64,000 nt of DNA from Candidatus Hydrogenedens sp. (GCA_016125095.1 WGMK01000030.1:57223-121222); one strand, 5' to 3'. Positions 44,198 through 54,326 are shown, numbered from the stretch's first letter. Notes: generated by a model from the sequence alone, not told the origin. Translations and numbers: made by a program.

Positions 44198-47100
44198 ATG
44201 GTGTTTGCAGTATCCCCCGGCCGCCGTTCGTTGAGCGTTGCCGCGCTTACGGCGTACACCCTGGGCGCTTCGGCGGCGGGCTGGTGCGACCCGGCCGAAT
44301 TCTTCGAATCGAAGGTGCGGCCGGTGCTGGCAGAGCGCTGTTATTCCTGCCACGGCGCGGAAAAGCAGAAGGCCTCGCTGCGTCTCGACCACATTTCGGT
44401 CATCCTGCAGGGCGGCGAGAGCGGTCCAGTCCTGGCGCCGGGCAAGCCCGATGAAAGCCGCCTTTATCAGGCCGTCAGCTACGCCGATGTCGATTTGCAG
44501 ATGCCGCCCAAGGGCAAACTGCCCGACGAGGAAATCGCCGTGCTGCGCACGTGGATCGAGCAGGGCGCGTACTGGCCCGACGAGGCCTTCAATCCGGAGG
44601 GCGCGGCGCCCGCAGCCAGCTTCGATGTGCAGGCGCTCAAGGCAGAGCACTGGGCATGGCAGCCCATCAAGGCGGTCGAGCCGCCCGCGGTGCAGGATGC
44701 CGCGTGGCCGAAATCGCCCATCGATAATTTTCTGCTGGCGCGATTGGAGTCCGAGGGCTATACGCCCGCGCCCGAGGCCGACAAGGCCACGCTTATCCGG
44801 CGGCTGTACTTCGACCTGACGGGCCTGCCGCCGTCGCCCGAAACGGTGCAATCCTTCATCGATGATCCCTCGCCGGGCGCCTACGAGGCGGTGGTCGATC
44901 AGCTGCTGGCCTCGCCGGCCTACGGCGAACGCTGGGCGCGGCACTGGCTGGACCTGATCCGATACGCCGATACCTACGGCCACGAGCAGGACTACCCCAT
45001 CCGCTATGCCTGGGAATACCGCGACTACGTTATCCGTGCGCTGAACCGCGATGTGCCCTACGATGCTCTCGTGAAGGAACACCTCGCGGGTGACCTGCTG
45101 CCGAATCCCCGCATGAGCGACGACGGGCGCCTGGACGAATCTATCCTCGGTACGGGGTTTCTGTTCTTCCACCAGGCCACGCACGCGCCGGTCGACGTAC
45201 GCAAGGATCAGGCCGACCGCATCGACAACCAGATCGATGTGATCAGCAAGGCGTTCCTGGGCATGACGGTGTCCTGCGCGCGCTGTCACGACCATAAGTT
45301 CGACGCGATCTCAGCCAAGGACTACTACGCGCTGGCCGGCTTCATGCGGAGCACGCGGCAGTTGGACGCGCACCTGGATCCGGGCGGCGAAATCGCGCGT
45401 GCGGCAGAACAGGTGCGGTCCGAGCGCGAGCGCGGCGGCCGGGCGCTGAAGCAGGTGATGCACACCGCCTCAAAGAGTGAACAGCACATTGCCGATTACC
45501 TCCTGGCGGCGCACGCCGCGGCGGGCCAGGAAGATGAGGCGGCGGCGATTGAGTCCCAGGCCAGGGAGCGGAGTCTGGACAGCACGCGCCTGCGCCGCTG
45601 GAGCGAAGCGCTTTCCGACAAGCGCGTGCAATCGCCCGCGCATCCCATGAACCTGTGGCGTACGGCCTCGGATGCGGCGCATGCCCCGGCGGACGAGGCC
45701 TTCCTGCGCGGCGCGCGGCAACCTGAAGGTGCGGCACCGCAGGCTGATACCTACGAGGTCTACGCCGACTTTAACGATTCGGCCTCGTTGGAGGGGTGGA
45801 CTACGGAAGGCGAGGCTTTCCAAGGCGCGCTGGCAACCGCCCCCGCCTGGTTCGACGACAAGGGCAAGCCGCAGCTCGCGCCGGGAGGAATCGTCCACAG
45901 CGGCCTCACGTCCAATAAGCTGCAGGGCACACTGCGCTCGCCGAATTTCACCATCGAGCACGACAGTATCCATTACCGCGTGGCAGGCCGCGGTGCCGAT
46001 ATCCGGCTCGTCATCGAGGGCTACCAGCTGCGCGATTACAACGGATTGCTGTTCGAATCCACGCTTTACACGCCGGATACCGGCAGCCAATTCACCTGGT
46101 TCCACCAGGTGAACGGCATCGGCAAGTTCAAGGGCCGGCAGGCCTACATCGAACTGCGCGACAACGGCGGCGGCTGGATTGCGCTCGACGAAATCCGCTT
46201 CTCCGATAGCGCGCCGCCGAGCGCTGAGTCCGAAGCCGCCGGCAGCCGGATGCTCCAAGATAAAAACATCAAGTCCCTGGGTTCTTTGGCAGGCGCCTAC
46301 GCAGCCCGCATCGGCGATGCGCTGGCCCGGGCCGTGGACGACCAGGCTTCGCCCGAGGAACTGCTGTTGGTGGACTGGCTGCTGGAGTACGACCTGCTGG
46401 ATGGCGGCCGCTCGGAAAGCCGCCTGGCGCGCGCGATGGAAGATCTGCGCGAGGTCGAGCAGTCGATTCCGGAACCGTACCGCGCGCATGTGGCAGCCGA
46501 AGGCACGCCAGAGAACGAATTCGTGCACCTGCGCGGGAACTACAAGACCCCCGGCGAAGAGGTGCCGCGGCGTTTTCTTGAAGCACTCGGCGGCGATCAG
46601 CCGCTGGGCGGCCCTGATCGCAGCGGACGTCTGGCCTTGGCCGAGGCCATGTTCTCCAACGAGAACCCGCTGCCCGCGCGGGTGCTGGTCAATCGCGTAT
46701 GGCACCATCTGTTCGGGCGCGGTATCGTGCCCTCGGTGGATAACTTCGGTGTACTTGGCGCGCCCCCTTCGCACCCGGAGCTGCTCGATTATCTCGCGGC
46801 TGGATTCCGCGACGACGGCTGGTCGATGAAGCACCTGGTCAAGCGCGTCGTGATGACGAGCGCCTATCGCATGTCGAGCTCGCCGACCGACGCCTCGGCC
46901 GAGGAACGCGACCCGGACAACATCCTGCTGCACCGGATGAACCGCCGGCGGCTGGAGGGCGAAGCGGTGCGCGATGCGATATTGGCCTCGGCGGGCACGC
47001 TCGATTCCACCATGTTCGGCTACCCGGTGGCGGCCTATATCTCGCCTTATTCGGAAGGTAACCGCCGGCCCGAGGTTTCGGGACCCGAAGACGGCGACCG

Positions 47101-47509
47101 TCGGCGGAGTATCTATATCGAGGTGCGCCGCAATTACCTGACGCCGGTACTGCTGGCCTTTGATTTCCCCGTGCCCGATTCCACCCACGGGAACCGCACC
47201 ACGTCCAATGTGCCGGCTCAGGCCCTGATGCTCATGAACGATCCCTTCGTGGTGGATCAGGCGGCGGCGCTGGGCGCGACGATCGCGGGCTTGGAGAACA
47301 AGGGATTCGCCGAAAAGCTTTCGGCCTTATTCGAGCGAACGCTGGGGCGTCCGCCTACGGAGGCCGAGACGACCCGCATGGAGGCTTTCGCCAAGAGCCA
47401 GGCGGAATCGCGCGGGGTGCCGGCCGAACAATACGAATCCGACGCCCAATTGTGGGCTGATTTGAGCCACGTGGTTTTCACGCTGAAAGAGTTTATCTTT
47501 ATCGGCTGA
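44198..47509 (+). CDS. PSCyt1-DUF1549-DUF1553 cytochrome-type protein
   Basis: A 1103-residue exported protein of a family expanded in Planctomycetes and relatives. It has a signal peptide (LSVAALTAYTLGASA), then a cytochrome-c-like PSCyt1 domain with heme motif C48-x2-C51-H52 in RCYSCHGAEKQ. The DUF1549 (PSCyt2) domain has DLTGLPPSPETVQ, YGERWARHWLDLIRYADT and a second CxxCH in SCARCHDHKFD. Residues ~520-670 are a carbohydrate-binding-like beta sandwich (DFNDSASLEGWTT ... WIALDEIRF). The DUF1553 (PSD1) domain ends the protein: NPLPARVLVNRVWHHLFGRGIV and RRSIYIEVRRNYL. ATG at 44198 has GGAG seven bases before it; 44192 is the alternative. The family is tied to polysaccharide use and periplasmic redox chemistry; the reaction is unproven. 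DUF1501 follows after 14 bp. Confidence 0.92.
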   Translation: MVFAVSPGRRSLSVAALTAYTLGASAAGWCDPAEFFESKVRPVLAERCYSCHGAEKQKASLRLDHISVILQGGESGPVLAPGKPDESRLYQAVSYADVDLQMPPKGKLPDEEIAVLRTWIEQGAYWPDEAFNPEGAAPAASFDVQALKAEHWAWQPIKAVEPPAVQDAAWPKSPIDNFLLARLESEGYTPAPEADKATLIRRLYFDLTGLPPSPETVQSFIDDPSPGAYEAVVDQLLASPAYGERWARHWLDLIRYADTYGHEQDYPIRYAWEYRDYVIRALNRDVPYDALVKEHLAGDLLPNPRMSDDGRLDESILGTGFLFFHQATHAPVDVRKDQADRIDNQIDVISKAFLGMTVSCARCHDHKFDAISAKDYYALAGFMRSTRQLDAHLDPGGEIARAAEQVRSERERGGRALKQVMHTASKSEQHIADYLLAAHAAAGQEDEAAAIESQARERSLDSTRLRRWSEALSDKRVQSPAHPMNLWRTASDAAHAPADEAFLRGARQPEGAAPQADTYEVYADFNDSASLEGWTTEGEAFQGALATAPAWFDDKGKPQLAPGGIVHSGLTSNKLQGTLRSPNFTIEHDSIHYRVAGRGADIRLVIEGYQLRDYNGLLFESTLYTPDTGSQFTWFHQVNGIGKFKGRQAYIELRDNGGGWIALDEIRFSDSAPPSAESEAAGSRMLQDKNIKSLGSLAGAYAARIGDALARAVDDQASPEELLLVDWLLEYDLLDGGRSESRLARAMEDLREVEQSIPEPYRAHVAAEGTPENEFVHLRGNYKTPGEEVPRRFLEALGGDQPLGGPDRSGRLALAEAMFSNENPLPARVLVNRVWHHLFGRGIVPSVDNFGVLGAPPSHPELLDYLAAGFRDDGWSMKHLVKRVVMTSAYRMSSSPTDASAEERDPDNILLHRMNRRRLEGEAVRDAILASAGTLDSTMFGYPVAAYISPYSEGNRRPEVSGPEDGDRRRSIYIEVRRNYLTPVLLAFDFPVPDSTHGNRTTSNVPAQALMLMNDPFVVDQAAALGATIAGLENKGFAEKLSALFERTLGRPPTEAETTRMEAFAKSQAESRGVPAEQYESDAQLWADLSHVVFTLKEFIFIG

Positions 47510-47523
47510 CCCGGGAGTACACG

Positions 47524-48951
47524 ATGAGTCAATGTTGTGGATACGGCGCGCGTCCGCTGAGCCGTCGCGAGATGCTGCAACGCTGCGCGAACGGCTTCGG
47601 CGCGCTGGCGCTGGCGGCGCTGCTGGGCGAAGAGGCGGCCGCCAATACGGTCGGCGACCCCATGGCGCCGCGCGCGCCGCAGTTCGCCCCCAAGGCGCGC
47701 CGGGTCATCTTCCTCTACATGGACGGCGGCGTGGCGCAGATGGACAGCTTCGATCCCAAGCCTCGCCTGACCCAGGACGACGGCAAGCCCTTCGCCATGA
47801 AGATGGAGCCGACGCAGTTCGACAACAACGGCGATACGCTGGGAAGTCCGTGGGCCTTCAAGCAATACGGCGAGAGCGGCCTGCCGGTCAGCGAATTGTT
47901 TCCTTATGTCGGTTCACAGGCCGATGAACTCTGCGTCGTGCGTTCGATGGTGTCCAACTTCTCCGAACACAACGCCGCGAACTATTTCCTGCACACGGGC
48001 CACGGCCTGCAAGGGCGGCCGAGCGTGGGGGCCTGGACGACGTACGGGCTCGGCAGCGAAAACCGCGACCTGCCCGGCTTCGTGGTGCTCAATGGTGGCA
48101 CGGTGCCCTCGGGCGGCCACGACAACTTTGGCTCGGGATTCCTGCCTGCGGCGTATCAGGCTTCGTACCTGCGGAACGAGACCCCTGCGCTGTCCAACGT
48201 GAGTCCGCCCGAAACCCCCGGCGCGGGCCAACGCGACAAGCTGGCGCTGATGCACGAGCTGGATGCCCTGGCCATGGAGCGCAGTGGGGCCGACGACCAG
48301 CTGGAAGCAGCGATTTCGAATTACGAGCTGGCCTTCCGCATGCAGACGGCGGTACCCGAACTGACCGACCTCAGCGGCGAGACCGAGGCCACCAAGAATC
48401 TTTACGGCATGAACGCCGAGTTTCCGCAGACCCGCGCTTACGGCCGGCAGTGCCTCATCGCGCGGCGGCTCATCGAGCGCGGCGTGCGCTTCGTCGAGCT
48501 GACCTGTCCCCGCATCGACGGCGTGGACCGGTGGGACGCCCACGGCGATCTGCGCAACAACCATACGCTGAACGCGCTCGCCACCGACCAGCCCATCGCG
48601 GGACTGCTGGCCGACCTGCGCTCGCGCGGACTCTTGGAAGACACGCTGGTGCTGTGGTCCGGCGAATTCGGGCGCACGCCCTTTGCGCAGGGCCGCGACG
48701 GCCGCGACCACAATCCATTCGGCTTTACGCTCTGGATGGCGGGCGGCGGTGTCAAGCCGGGCACCATTTACGGCGCGACCGACGAGTTCGGCTACAAGGC
48801 CATCGAGAACAAGGTCGAGATCCACGACTTGCACGCGACGATGCTGCATCTGCTGGGCTTCGACCACACGAAACTGACGTTCCGCTTCAGCGGGCGCGAC
48901 ATGCGGCTGACCGACGTGCACGGACACGTGGTGCACGATATTCTGGCATAA
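47524..48951 (+). CDS. DUF1501 protein (sulfatase-like fold), partner of the upstream PSCyt1 gene
   Basis: A 475-residue protein with a twin-arginine-type leader (SRREMLQRCANGFGALALAALL). DUF1501 members have the alkaline-phosphatase-like fold and nearly always sit beside a DUF1549/DUF1553 gene. Typical segments: AKARRVIFLYMDGGVAQMDSFDPKP, VVRSMVSNFSEHNAANYFLHTG, RGVRFVELTC, WDAHGDL, LVLWSGEFGRTPFAQG with DHNPFGFTLWMAGGG, and HDLHATMLHLLGFDH. No formylglycine motif is present. GGGAG six bases before the ATG. Expected in the periplasm with the upstream protein; function not established. Confidence 0.92.
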   Translation: MSQCCGYGARPLSRREMLQRCANGFGALALAALLGEEAAANTVGDPMAPRAPQFAPKARRVIFLYMDGGVAQMDSFDPKPRLTQDDGKPFAMKMEPTQFDNNGDTLGSPWAFKQYGESGLPVSELFPYVGSQADELCVVRSMVSNFSEHNAANYFLHTGHGLQGRPSVGAWTTYGLGSENRDLPGFVVLNGGTVPSGGHDNFGSGFLPAAYQASYLRNETPALSNVSPPETPGAGQRDKLALMHELDALAMERSGADDQLEAAISNYELAFRMQTAVPELTDLSGETEATKNLYGMNAEFPQTRAYGRQCLIARRLIERGVRFVELTCPRIDGVDRWDAHGDLRNNHTLNALATDQPIAGLLADLRSRGLLEDTLVLWSGEFGRTPFAQGRDGRDHNPFGFTLWMAGGGVKPGTIYGATDEFGYKAIENKVEIHDLHATMLHLLGFDHTKLTFRFSGRDMRLTDVHGHVVHDILA

Positions 48952-48969
48952 CGGATCGATGGAGGATTC

Positions 48970-49734
48970 ATGAGCAAAGGGCAGTTCAATCTCGAGGGAC
49001 GGGTGGCGCTGGTGACGGGCAGCTCGACGGGCCTGGGCAAGGCGATGGCCATGCACCTGGGTGCCGCAGGGGCGAAGGTGGCACTCAACTACGCGAACAA
49101 CCAGGCGCGCGCCGAGGAGACCTTCGCCGAGTTCGAGGCGGCGGGCCACACCGGCAAGCTCTTCCGCGCCAGCGTAATCGATGAGACCGCGGTCAATCAG
49201 CTGGTGAAAGACATCGAAGCCTCGCTGGGCCCGGTGGATATTCTCGTGGTGAACGCCACGCCCGACCAGCCGCAGAAACCCATCGAGGAATACGACTGGA
49301 ACTTCTATCAGTCGATGCTGGACTTTTTCATCAAGAGCCCGTTTTTGCTGACCCGCGCGGTGCTGCCGCACATGAAGGCGCAGCGCTACGGGCGCATCAT
49401 CAATATCGGCTCCGAGGTATTCCAGCGCGGCGTGCCGAACTTCACGGCCTACGTGGCGGCGAAGGGCGGGCAGAACGGCTTCACGCGCAGCCTCGCGACT
49501 GAGCTGGCCAAATGGGAAATCACGGTGAACATGGTTTCGCCCGGATGGGTTCCCGTGGAGCGCCACGAGAACGATCCGCAGGAACTGAAGGACGGCTACC
49601 TGGCCGGGCTGCCGGGGGGGCGCTGGGGCGTGCCGATGGAAGTGGCCGCAGCCGTGAGCTTCCTTGCCTCCGACGAGGCCTCGTTTGTGTCAGGTCAAAA
49701 CATCTGCGTCAACGGCGCGCACACGGTAGCGTAA
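48970..49734 (+). CDS. SDR-family oxidoreductase (FabG-like)
   Basis: A 254-residue classical short-chain dehydrogenase/reductase: NAD(P)-binding TGSSTGLG near residue 17, NATPDQP in place of the usual NNAG, the catalytic Ser in IINIGSEVFQRG, and Y-x3-K in TAYVAAKGG; then MVSPGWVPVERH and SFVSGQNICVNGAH. Strong GGAGG precedes the ATG. It is the only cytoplasmic enzyme between the two cytochrome-type gene pairs and starts 18 bp after the DUF1501 stop, so it may act on a sugar or product linked to that system. Exact substrate unknown; fatty-acid FabG activity is less likely given this context. Confidence 0.9.
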   Translation: MSKGQFNLEGRVALVTGSSTGLGKAMAMHLGAAGAKVALNYANNQARAEETFAEFEAAGHTGKLFRASVIDETAVNQLVKDIEASLGPVDILVVNATPDQPQKPIEEYDWNFYQSMLDFFIKSPFLLTRAVLPHMKAQRYGRIINIGSEVFQRGVPNFTAYVAAKGGQNGFTRSLATELAKWEITVNMVSPGWVPVERHENDPQELKDGYLAGLPGGRWGVPMEVAAAVSFLASDEASFVSGQNICVNGAHTVA

Positions 49735-49747
49735 CAGGAATCCGGGC

Positions 49748-52700
49748 ATGGGCATGCGATATTGGGCGATAGCGACGGGCTTGGCGGCGTTGACGGCAGC
49801 GTCCGGCTCCTGGGCAGCTTCGGCACCGTCTTTCGGGGCCGACATTCAGCCGATACTTTCGGATCGGTGCTACGCGTGCCACGGTCCCGATGCGGCGGCG
49901 CGCAAGGCGGACCTCCGGCTCGACCTCGAGGACGAGGCGAAGCTCAAGGCGATCATTGCGGGCGATGCCGACAAGAGTCCGCTCATGCACCGGATCGCCT
50001 CGGAAGATCCCGACGAGCGCATGCCGCCGGAAGAGTCCAACAAGCCACCGCTGACGCCCGCCGAGGTGGATCTTTTCCGCCGCTGGATAGCCGGCGGGGC
50101 CGCGTGGGAAGAGCACTGGGCCTTTAAGGCGCCGGTGCGTCCGGACGCGCCCATAGTCGCGAACACCGAATGGGCGCGGAACGAGATCGACGGGTTTGTC
50201 ATGGCGCGCCTCGAAAAAGAGGGATTGGCGCCGTCGCCGGAAACCTCGCGCGAGAAGCTGCTGCGCCGCGTGTACTTCGATCTCATCGGCACGCCGCCGT
50301 CGCCCCAGGAGATCGACGCTTTTCTACTCGACAACAGCCCCGAAGCCTACGAGAATGTGGTGGACCGGCTGTTGGCGTCGCCGCACTACGGCGAGCGCAT
50401 GGCGGTGAACTGGCTCGACGGCGCGCGCTTTGCCGACACCAACGGATTCCAGAACGATTTCGCGCGCGACCAATCACCGTGGCGCGACTGGGTAATCCGC
50501 ACGTTTAACGACAACATGCCCTACGATCAGTTCACGGTGGAGCAGATCGCGGGCGACATGCTGCCGAATGCCACGGAAGACCAGCGCATCGCGACGGGGT
50601 TCTGCCGCAACAACCGGAGTAACACCGAGGGCGGTTCGGTCGAGGCGGAGTGGTACGTCGAGAACCGGGTGGACCGCGTTGAGACGGTATCGGCCGTGTT
50701 CCTCGGGCTGACCATGGGCTGCGCCCGCTGCCACGACCACAAGTACGATCCGATTTCGCAAGAAGAGTTCTACCGCTTCTACGGCTTTTTCAACAGCTCG
50801 GCGGATAAGGGCTTTTACGAGGAAACGCGCGGCAATGCCGGCCCGATGATCCAATTGCCCTCGTACGAAAACCAGTTGGAACTGGCGCGGTTCGACAAGG
50901 ACATTGCCGACCAGCAGGCCGCCTTGCAGCAGAAAGAAGCGGAACTGGTCACCGAGTTCGACGCCTGGCGCGCCGGGCTGGCTGAGGCGGCGGGTGAAGA
51001 CACCGAGGCGGAACCTGTGCTGCGCGTGCCGCTGCACGGCCGACTGACGGCCTACCTCGAGCGCGACCGCGTGGAAGGGACAACGGCGGCCGAGCCGGTG
51101 TGGAGCGAAGGCCTGCTGGGTTCGGCGCTCACGCTCGACGGCACGGCCGAACACAGCGTCGAGCTGGGCAGCGCGGTCAACTTCGAGCGCGACAAGCCCT
51201 TCGCCATTTCGGCGTGGGTGCGGCCCGAGGGCAACGGCGCGCTCATTGGCAAGATGGACGACGCGAACGCCTCGCGCGGGGTGGATGTGTTTCTCGCGGG
51301 CAACGGCGAGATTTCGGTGCACCTCGTAAATGCCTGGCCGGACAACGCCATTAAGGTGACCACGGACAAGCGCCTCGAGAATGGCGTGTGGTCGCACATA
51401 CTTGCCACCTACGACGGGTCGAGCGCGGCGAGCGGCGTGAAGATCTACGTCGGCGGACGCCGGGCGGAGACGCGCGTCGAGGTCGACAAGCTTAACGAGA
51501 CGATCCAGAGCGAGGTGCCGCTTCGCATCGGCGGGCGCTCGACCTCCAATTACCTCAAGGGCGAAGTCGCGGACCTGAAGTTCTTCGCGGCGGAATTGTC
51601 GCGGTCCGACGCCGAGGTGCTGATGAACGGTGCGCTGGCCCGGGCGTTTGCTACGGAGGCGAGCGAGGAGCGGAAGGCCGCCGCCATGGCCTTCGTGAAG
51701 CTGGCGTCGTCGTATGAGCTCGACCGCTATCGCCGCAAGATCGAACAAGTGCAGAAGGAGAAGGCGGACTACATCAGCAACAGCGTGCCCTCGGTAATGG
51801 TGATGCAGGAATTGCCGGAGCCGAACCCGACCTATCGGCTGGTGCGCGGCGAATACGACAAACCCGACACGGAGCATCCGCTCGAGCCGGGCGTGCCGCA
51901 TGTGCTGCCATCGCTACAGGAGCCGGTCATGCGCGATCGGCTGGGCCTGGCGCGCTGGCTAGCGAGCGCCGACAACCCGCTGACTGCGCGCGTCATGGTG
52001 AACCGGCTGTGGGCCAAGTTCTTCGGCAAGGGCATCGTGCGTTCGCTGGATAATTTCGGCGTGCAGGGCGACCCGCCCACGCATTCGCTGCTGCTCGATT
52101 GGCTGGCCACGGAGTTCGTGGAATCCGGCTGGGATTTGAAGGCGATTCAGAAGAAGATTGTGATGAGCGCAACGTACCGGCAGGACTCTGCGATAACGCC
52201 GGAATTGCAGGAGCGCGATCCGGAAAACCGCCTGCTGGCGCGCGGCCCGCGCTACCGGCTGCCGGCCGAATTGGTGCGCGACAATGCGCTCGCGGCCAGC
52301 GGGCTGCTTTCGGACAAGATCGGCGGTATGTCGGTGCGGCCGTATCAGCCCGATGGACTCTGGGACGAGCTGGCGGGCGGCGCGAGCCAAGGGCCCTATG
52401 TGCAGAGCACGGGTGAAGACCTGTACCGCCGCAGCCTCTACACCTACCGCAAGCGCACGGTGCCGCACCCGACACTGGCCATCTTCGACGCGCCGAGCTT
52501 CGAGCGCTGCGAGATCAAGCGGGCCACCACGAACACGCCGCTGCAGTCGCTGGCGCTGTTGAACGACACGACTTACGTGGAAGCGGCGCGGCACCTGGCG
52601 CGGCGGATGCTGGAGGAATCCGGCGACACGGCCGAGGCCCGCATCGACTACGGATTCCGCCTGGCCACGGGGCGCCTGCCGGGGCCGCGCGAACGCGAGA

Positions 52701-52885
52701 TGCTGCTTGCCGGTCTCGAGCGCTTCGAGAACGCCTATGAAGCCGCGCCCGAGGAGGCGGCCGCCTTCCTGCAGCACGGCGATTCCGCGGCCGAAGAGCA
52801 CGTGGACAATCCCGTGCCGCTGGCCGCCTACACCGCGCTCGCCACGACCCTGCTCAATCTCGACGAAACGATTACGAAGGAATAG
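49748..52885 (+). CDS. PSCyt1-DUF1549-LamG-DUF1553 cytochrome-type protein
   Basis: A 1045-residue exported paralogue of the gene at 44198. It has a signal peptide (WAIATGLAALTAASGSWAAS), the PSCyt1 heme motif C41-x2-C44-H45 (DRCYACHGPDAAARKADLRLD), DUF1549 (DLIGTPPSPQEIDAFL, YGERMAVNWLDGARFADTNGF and a second CxxCH in GCARCHDHKYDP), then a LamG/concanavalin-type domain at about 425-625 (VELGSAVNFERDKPFAISAWVRP, WSHILATYDGS). DUF1553 follows (NPLTARVMVNRLWAKFFGKGIV, RRSLYTYRKRTVPHP). The lectin-like insert differs from that of its paralogue. ATG at 49748 has AGGAA seven bases upstream. It starts 13 bp after the SDR gene and is followed closely by a DUF1501 gene, so the whole stretch 44198-54326 reads as one operon. 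Confidence 0.93.
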   Translation: MGMRYWAIATGLAALTAASGSWAASAPSFGADIQPILSDRCYACHGPDAAARKADLRLDLEDEAKLKAIIAGDADKSPLMHRIASEDPDERMPPEESNKPPLTPAEVDLFRRWIAGGAAWEEHWAFKAPVRPDAPIVANTEWARNEIDGFVMARLEKEGLAPSPETSREKLLRRVYFDLIGTPPSPQEIDAFLLDNSPEAYENVVDRLLASPHYGERMAVNWLDGARFADTNGFQNDFARDQSPWRDWVIRTFNDNMPYDQFTVEQIAGDMLPNATEDQRIATGFCRNNRSNTEGGSVEAEWYVENRVDRVETVSAVFLGLTMGCARCHDHKYDPISQEEFYRFYGFFNSSADKGFYEETRGNAGPMIQLPSYENQLELARFDKDIADQQAALQQKEAELVTEFDAWRAGLAEAAGEDTEAEPVLRVPLHGRLTAYLERDRVEGTTAAEPVWSEGLLGSALTLDGTAEHSVELGSAVNFERDKPFAISAWVRPEGNGALIGKMDDANASRGVDVFLAGNGEISVHLVNAWPDNAIKVTTDKRLENGVWSHILATYDGSSAASGVKIYVGGRRAETRVEVDKLNETIQSEVPLRIGGRSTSNYLKGEVADLKFFAAELSRSDAEVLMNGALARAFATEASEERKAAAMAFVKLASSYELDRYRRKIEQVQKEKADYISNSVPSVMVMQELPEPNPTYRLVRGEYDKPDTEHPLEPGVPHVLPSLQEPVMRDRLGLARWLASADNPLTARVMVNRLWAKFFGKGIVRSLDNFGVQGDPPTHSLLLDWLATEFVESGWDLKAIQKKIVMSATYRQDSAITPELQERDPENRLLARGPRYRLPAELVRDNALAASGLLSDKIGGMSVRPYQPDGLWDELAGGASQGPYVQSTGEDLYRRSLYTYRKRTVPHPTLAIFDAPSFERCEIKRATTNTPLQSLALLNDTTYVEAARHLARRMLEESGDTAEARIDYGFRLATGRLPGPREREMLLAGLERFENAYEAAPEEAAAFLQHGDSAAEEHVDNPVPLAAYTALATTLLNLDETITKE

Positions 52886-52892
52886 CCACGCC

Positions 52893-54326
52893 ATGGATAC
52901 GCTGCGTATCGCACAAGACATGAACCGCCGCCAGTTCCTGCACACACTGGGTGTGGGCCTGGGCAGTGCCGCCGTGGGTATGCTGGGACAGCGCGAGGCC
53001 GCCGCCGCAGGACTGCGCCGTACTGATTTCCGGCCCACGGCCAAGCGCGTCATCTACATGTTTCAATCCGGCGCGCCGTCGCAGCTCGAACTGTTCGACT
53101 ATAAGCCGGGCTTGAAAGATCTGCACATGACCGAGCTGCCCGATTCCGTGCGGATGGGACAGCGGCTGACCGGCATGACCGCGAACCAGGCCAGCTTTCC
53201 CGTCGTGCGTTCCGTCTTCAATTTCGCCCAGCACGGCGAATCGGGCGCGTGGATCAGTGAACTGCTGCCGCATACGGCGAGCGTGGCGGACGACCTCTGC
53301 ATCGTGCGGACGGTCCACACCGACGCCATCAACCACGACCCCGCGATTACCTTCATCCAGACCGGCTCGCAGCTGACCGGTCGGCCGAGCATGGGGGCGT
53401 GGGTGGCGTATGGTCTCGGGTCCGCCAATCAGGATTTGCCGTCGTTCATGGTGCTGGTGTCGCGTGGCACGGGCCGCGCGGCCGGGCAGCCGCTCTACGA
53501 CCGCCTCTGGGGCAGCGGCATGCTGCCGTCGCGATACCAAGGCGTAAAGCTCCGTAGCGCGGAAGACCCCGTGCTCTATCTCGGCAACCCGGCGGGCTGC
53601 ACCACGAATATCCGGCGCGAGATGCTGGACCAGATCAGCGCGCTCAACCAGGAGCACCACGCCATCTCCGGTGACCCGGAGACCCAGACGCGCATCGATC
53701 AATACGAGATGGCCTTCCGCATGCAGGCGTCAGTGCCTGACCTGACGGATATATCCGACGAGCCCGAGCACATCCTCGAGATGTACGGACCCGACGTGCG
53801 GCGGCCCGGCACCTACGCCCGCAACTGCCTGCTGGCGCGGCGCATGGCCGAGCGCGACGTGCGCTTCGTGCAGCTGTACCATATGGGCTGGGATCAGCAC
53901 GACAACCTGCCCGACCACATGAGCAAGCAATGCCGCGACACCGACCAGGCCTCGGCGGCGCTGGTGGCCGACCTCAAGCAGCGCGGACTGCTCGACGACA
54001 CGCTCATCATCTGGGGCGGCGAGTTCGGGCGCACGGTGTATTCGCAGGGCACGGTGACCGAGACGAGCTATGGCCGCGATCACCACCCGCGCTGCTTCTC
54101 GGTGTGGCTGGCCGGCGGCGGCATCAAGACCGGCCAGACCTACGGCACGACCGACGACTTCTGCTACAACATTGCAGAGAACCCGGTGCACGTGAACGAC
54201 CTGAACGCGACGATTCTGCATTGCCTCGGCATCGACCACGAGCGGCTGACGGTGCCGTATCAGGGCCTCGAGGTGCGGCTCACGGGCGTTGAACAGCACC
54301 ACGCGATTCCGGGGCTGCTGGCCTGA
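52893..54326 (+). CDS. DUF1501 protein, partner of the LamG-containing PSCyt1 gene
   Basis: A 477-residue paralogue of the 47524 gene with a twin-arginine-type leader (MNRRQFLHTLGVGLGSAAVGML); a start at the second Met (52920) would also keep the leader. Family segments: AKRVIYMFQSGAPSQLELFDYKPG, CIVRTVHTDAINHDPAITFIQTG, RDVRFVQLYHMGWDQHDN, LIIWGGEFGRTVYSQG with YGRDHHPRCFSVWLAGGG, and VNDLNATILHCLGIDHERL. GAAGGAA lies ten bases before ATG 52893. Seven bases separate it from the upstream stop. It differs from its paralogue in keeping MYGPDVRRPGTYARNCLLARR. Function not established; likely exported. Confidence 0.92.
   Translation: MDTLRIAQDMNRRQFLHTLGVGLGSAAVGMLGQREAAAAGLRRTDFRPTAKRVIYMFQSGAPSQLELFDYKPGLKDLHMTELPDSVRMGQRLTGMTANQASFPVVRSVFNFAQHGESGAWISELLPHTASVADDLCIVRTVHTDAINHDPAITFIQTGSQLTGRPSMGAWVAYGLGSANQDLPSFMVLVSRGTGRAAGQPLYDRLWGSGMLPSRYQGVKLRSAEDPVLYLGNPAGCTTNIRREMLDQISALNQEHHAISGDPETQTRIDQYEMAFRMQASVPDLTDISDEPEHILEMYGPDVRRPGTYARNCLLARRMAERDVRFVQLYHMGWDQHDNLPDHMSKQCRDTDQASAALVADLKQRGLLDDTLIIWGGEFGRTVYSQGTVTETSYGRDHHPRCFSVWLAGGGIKTGQTYGTTDDFCYNIAENPVHVNDLNATILHCLGIDHERLTVPYQGLEVRLTGVEQHHAIPGLLA

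Noticed and set aside
42136..44259. 707-codon minus-strand frame opposite the CHRD gene
   Set aside because: It crosses the perfect terminator and the promoter of the next gene; composition is that of a shadow frame.
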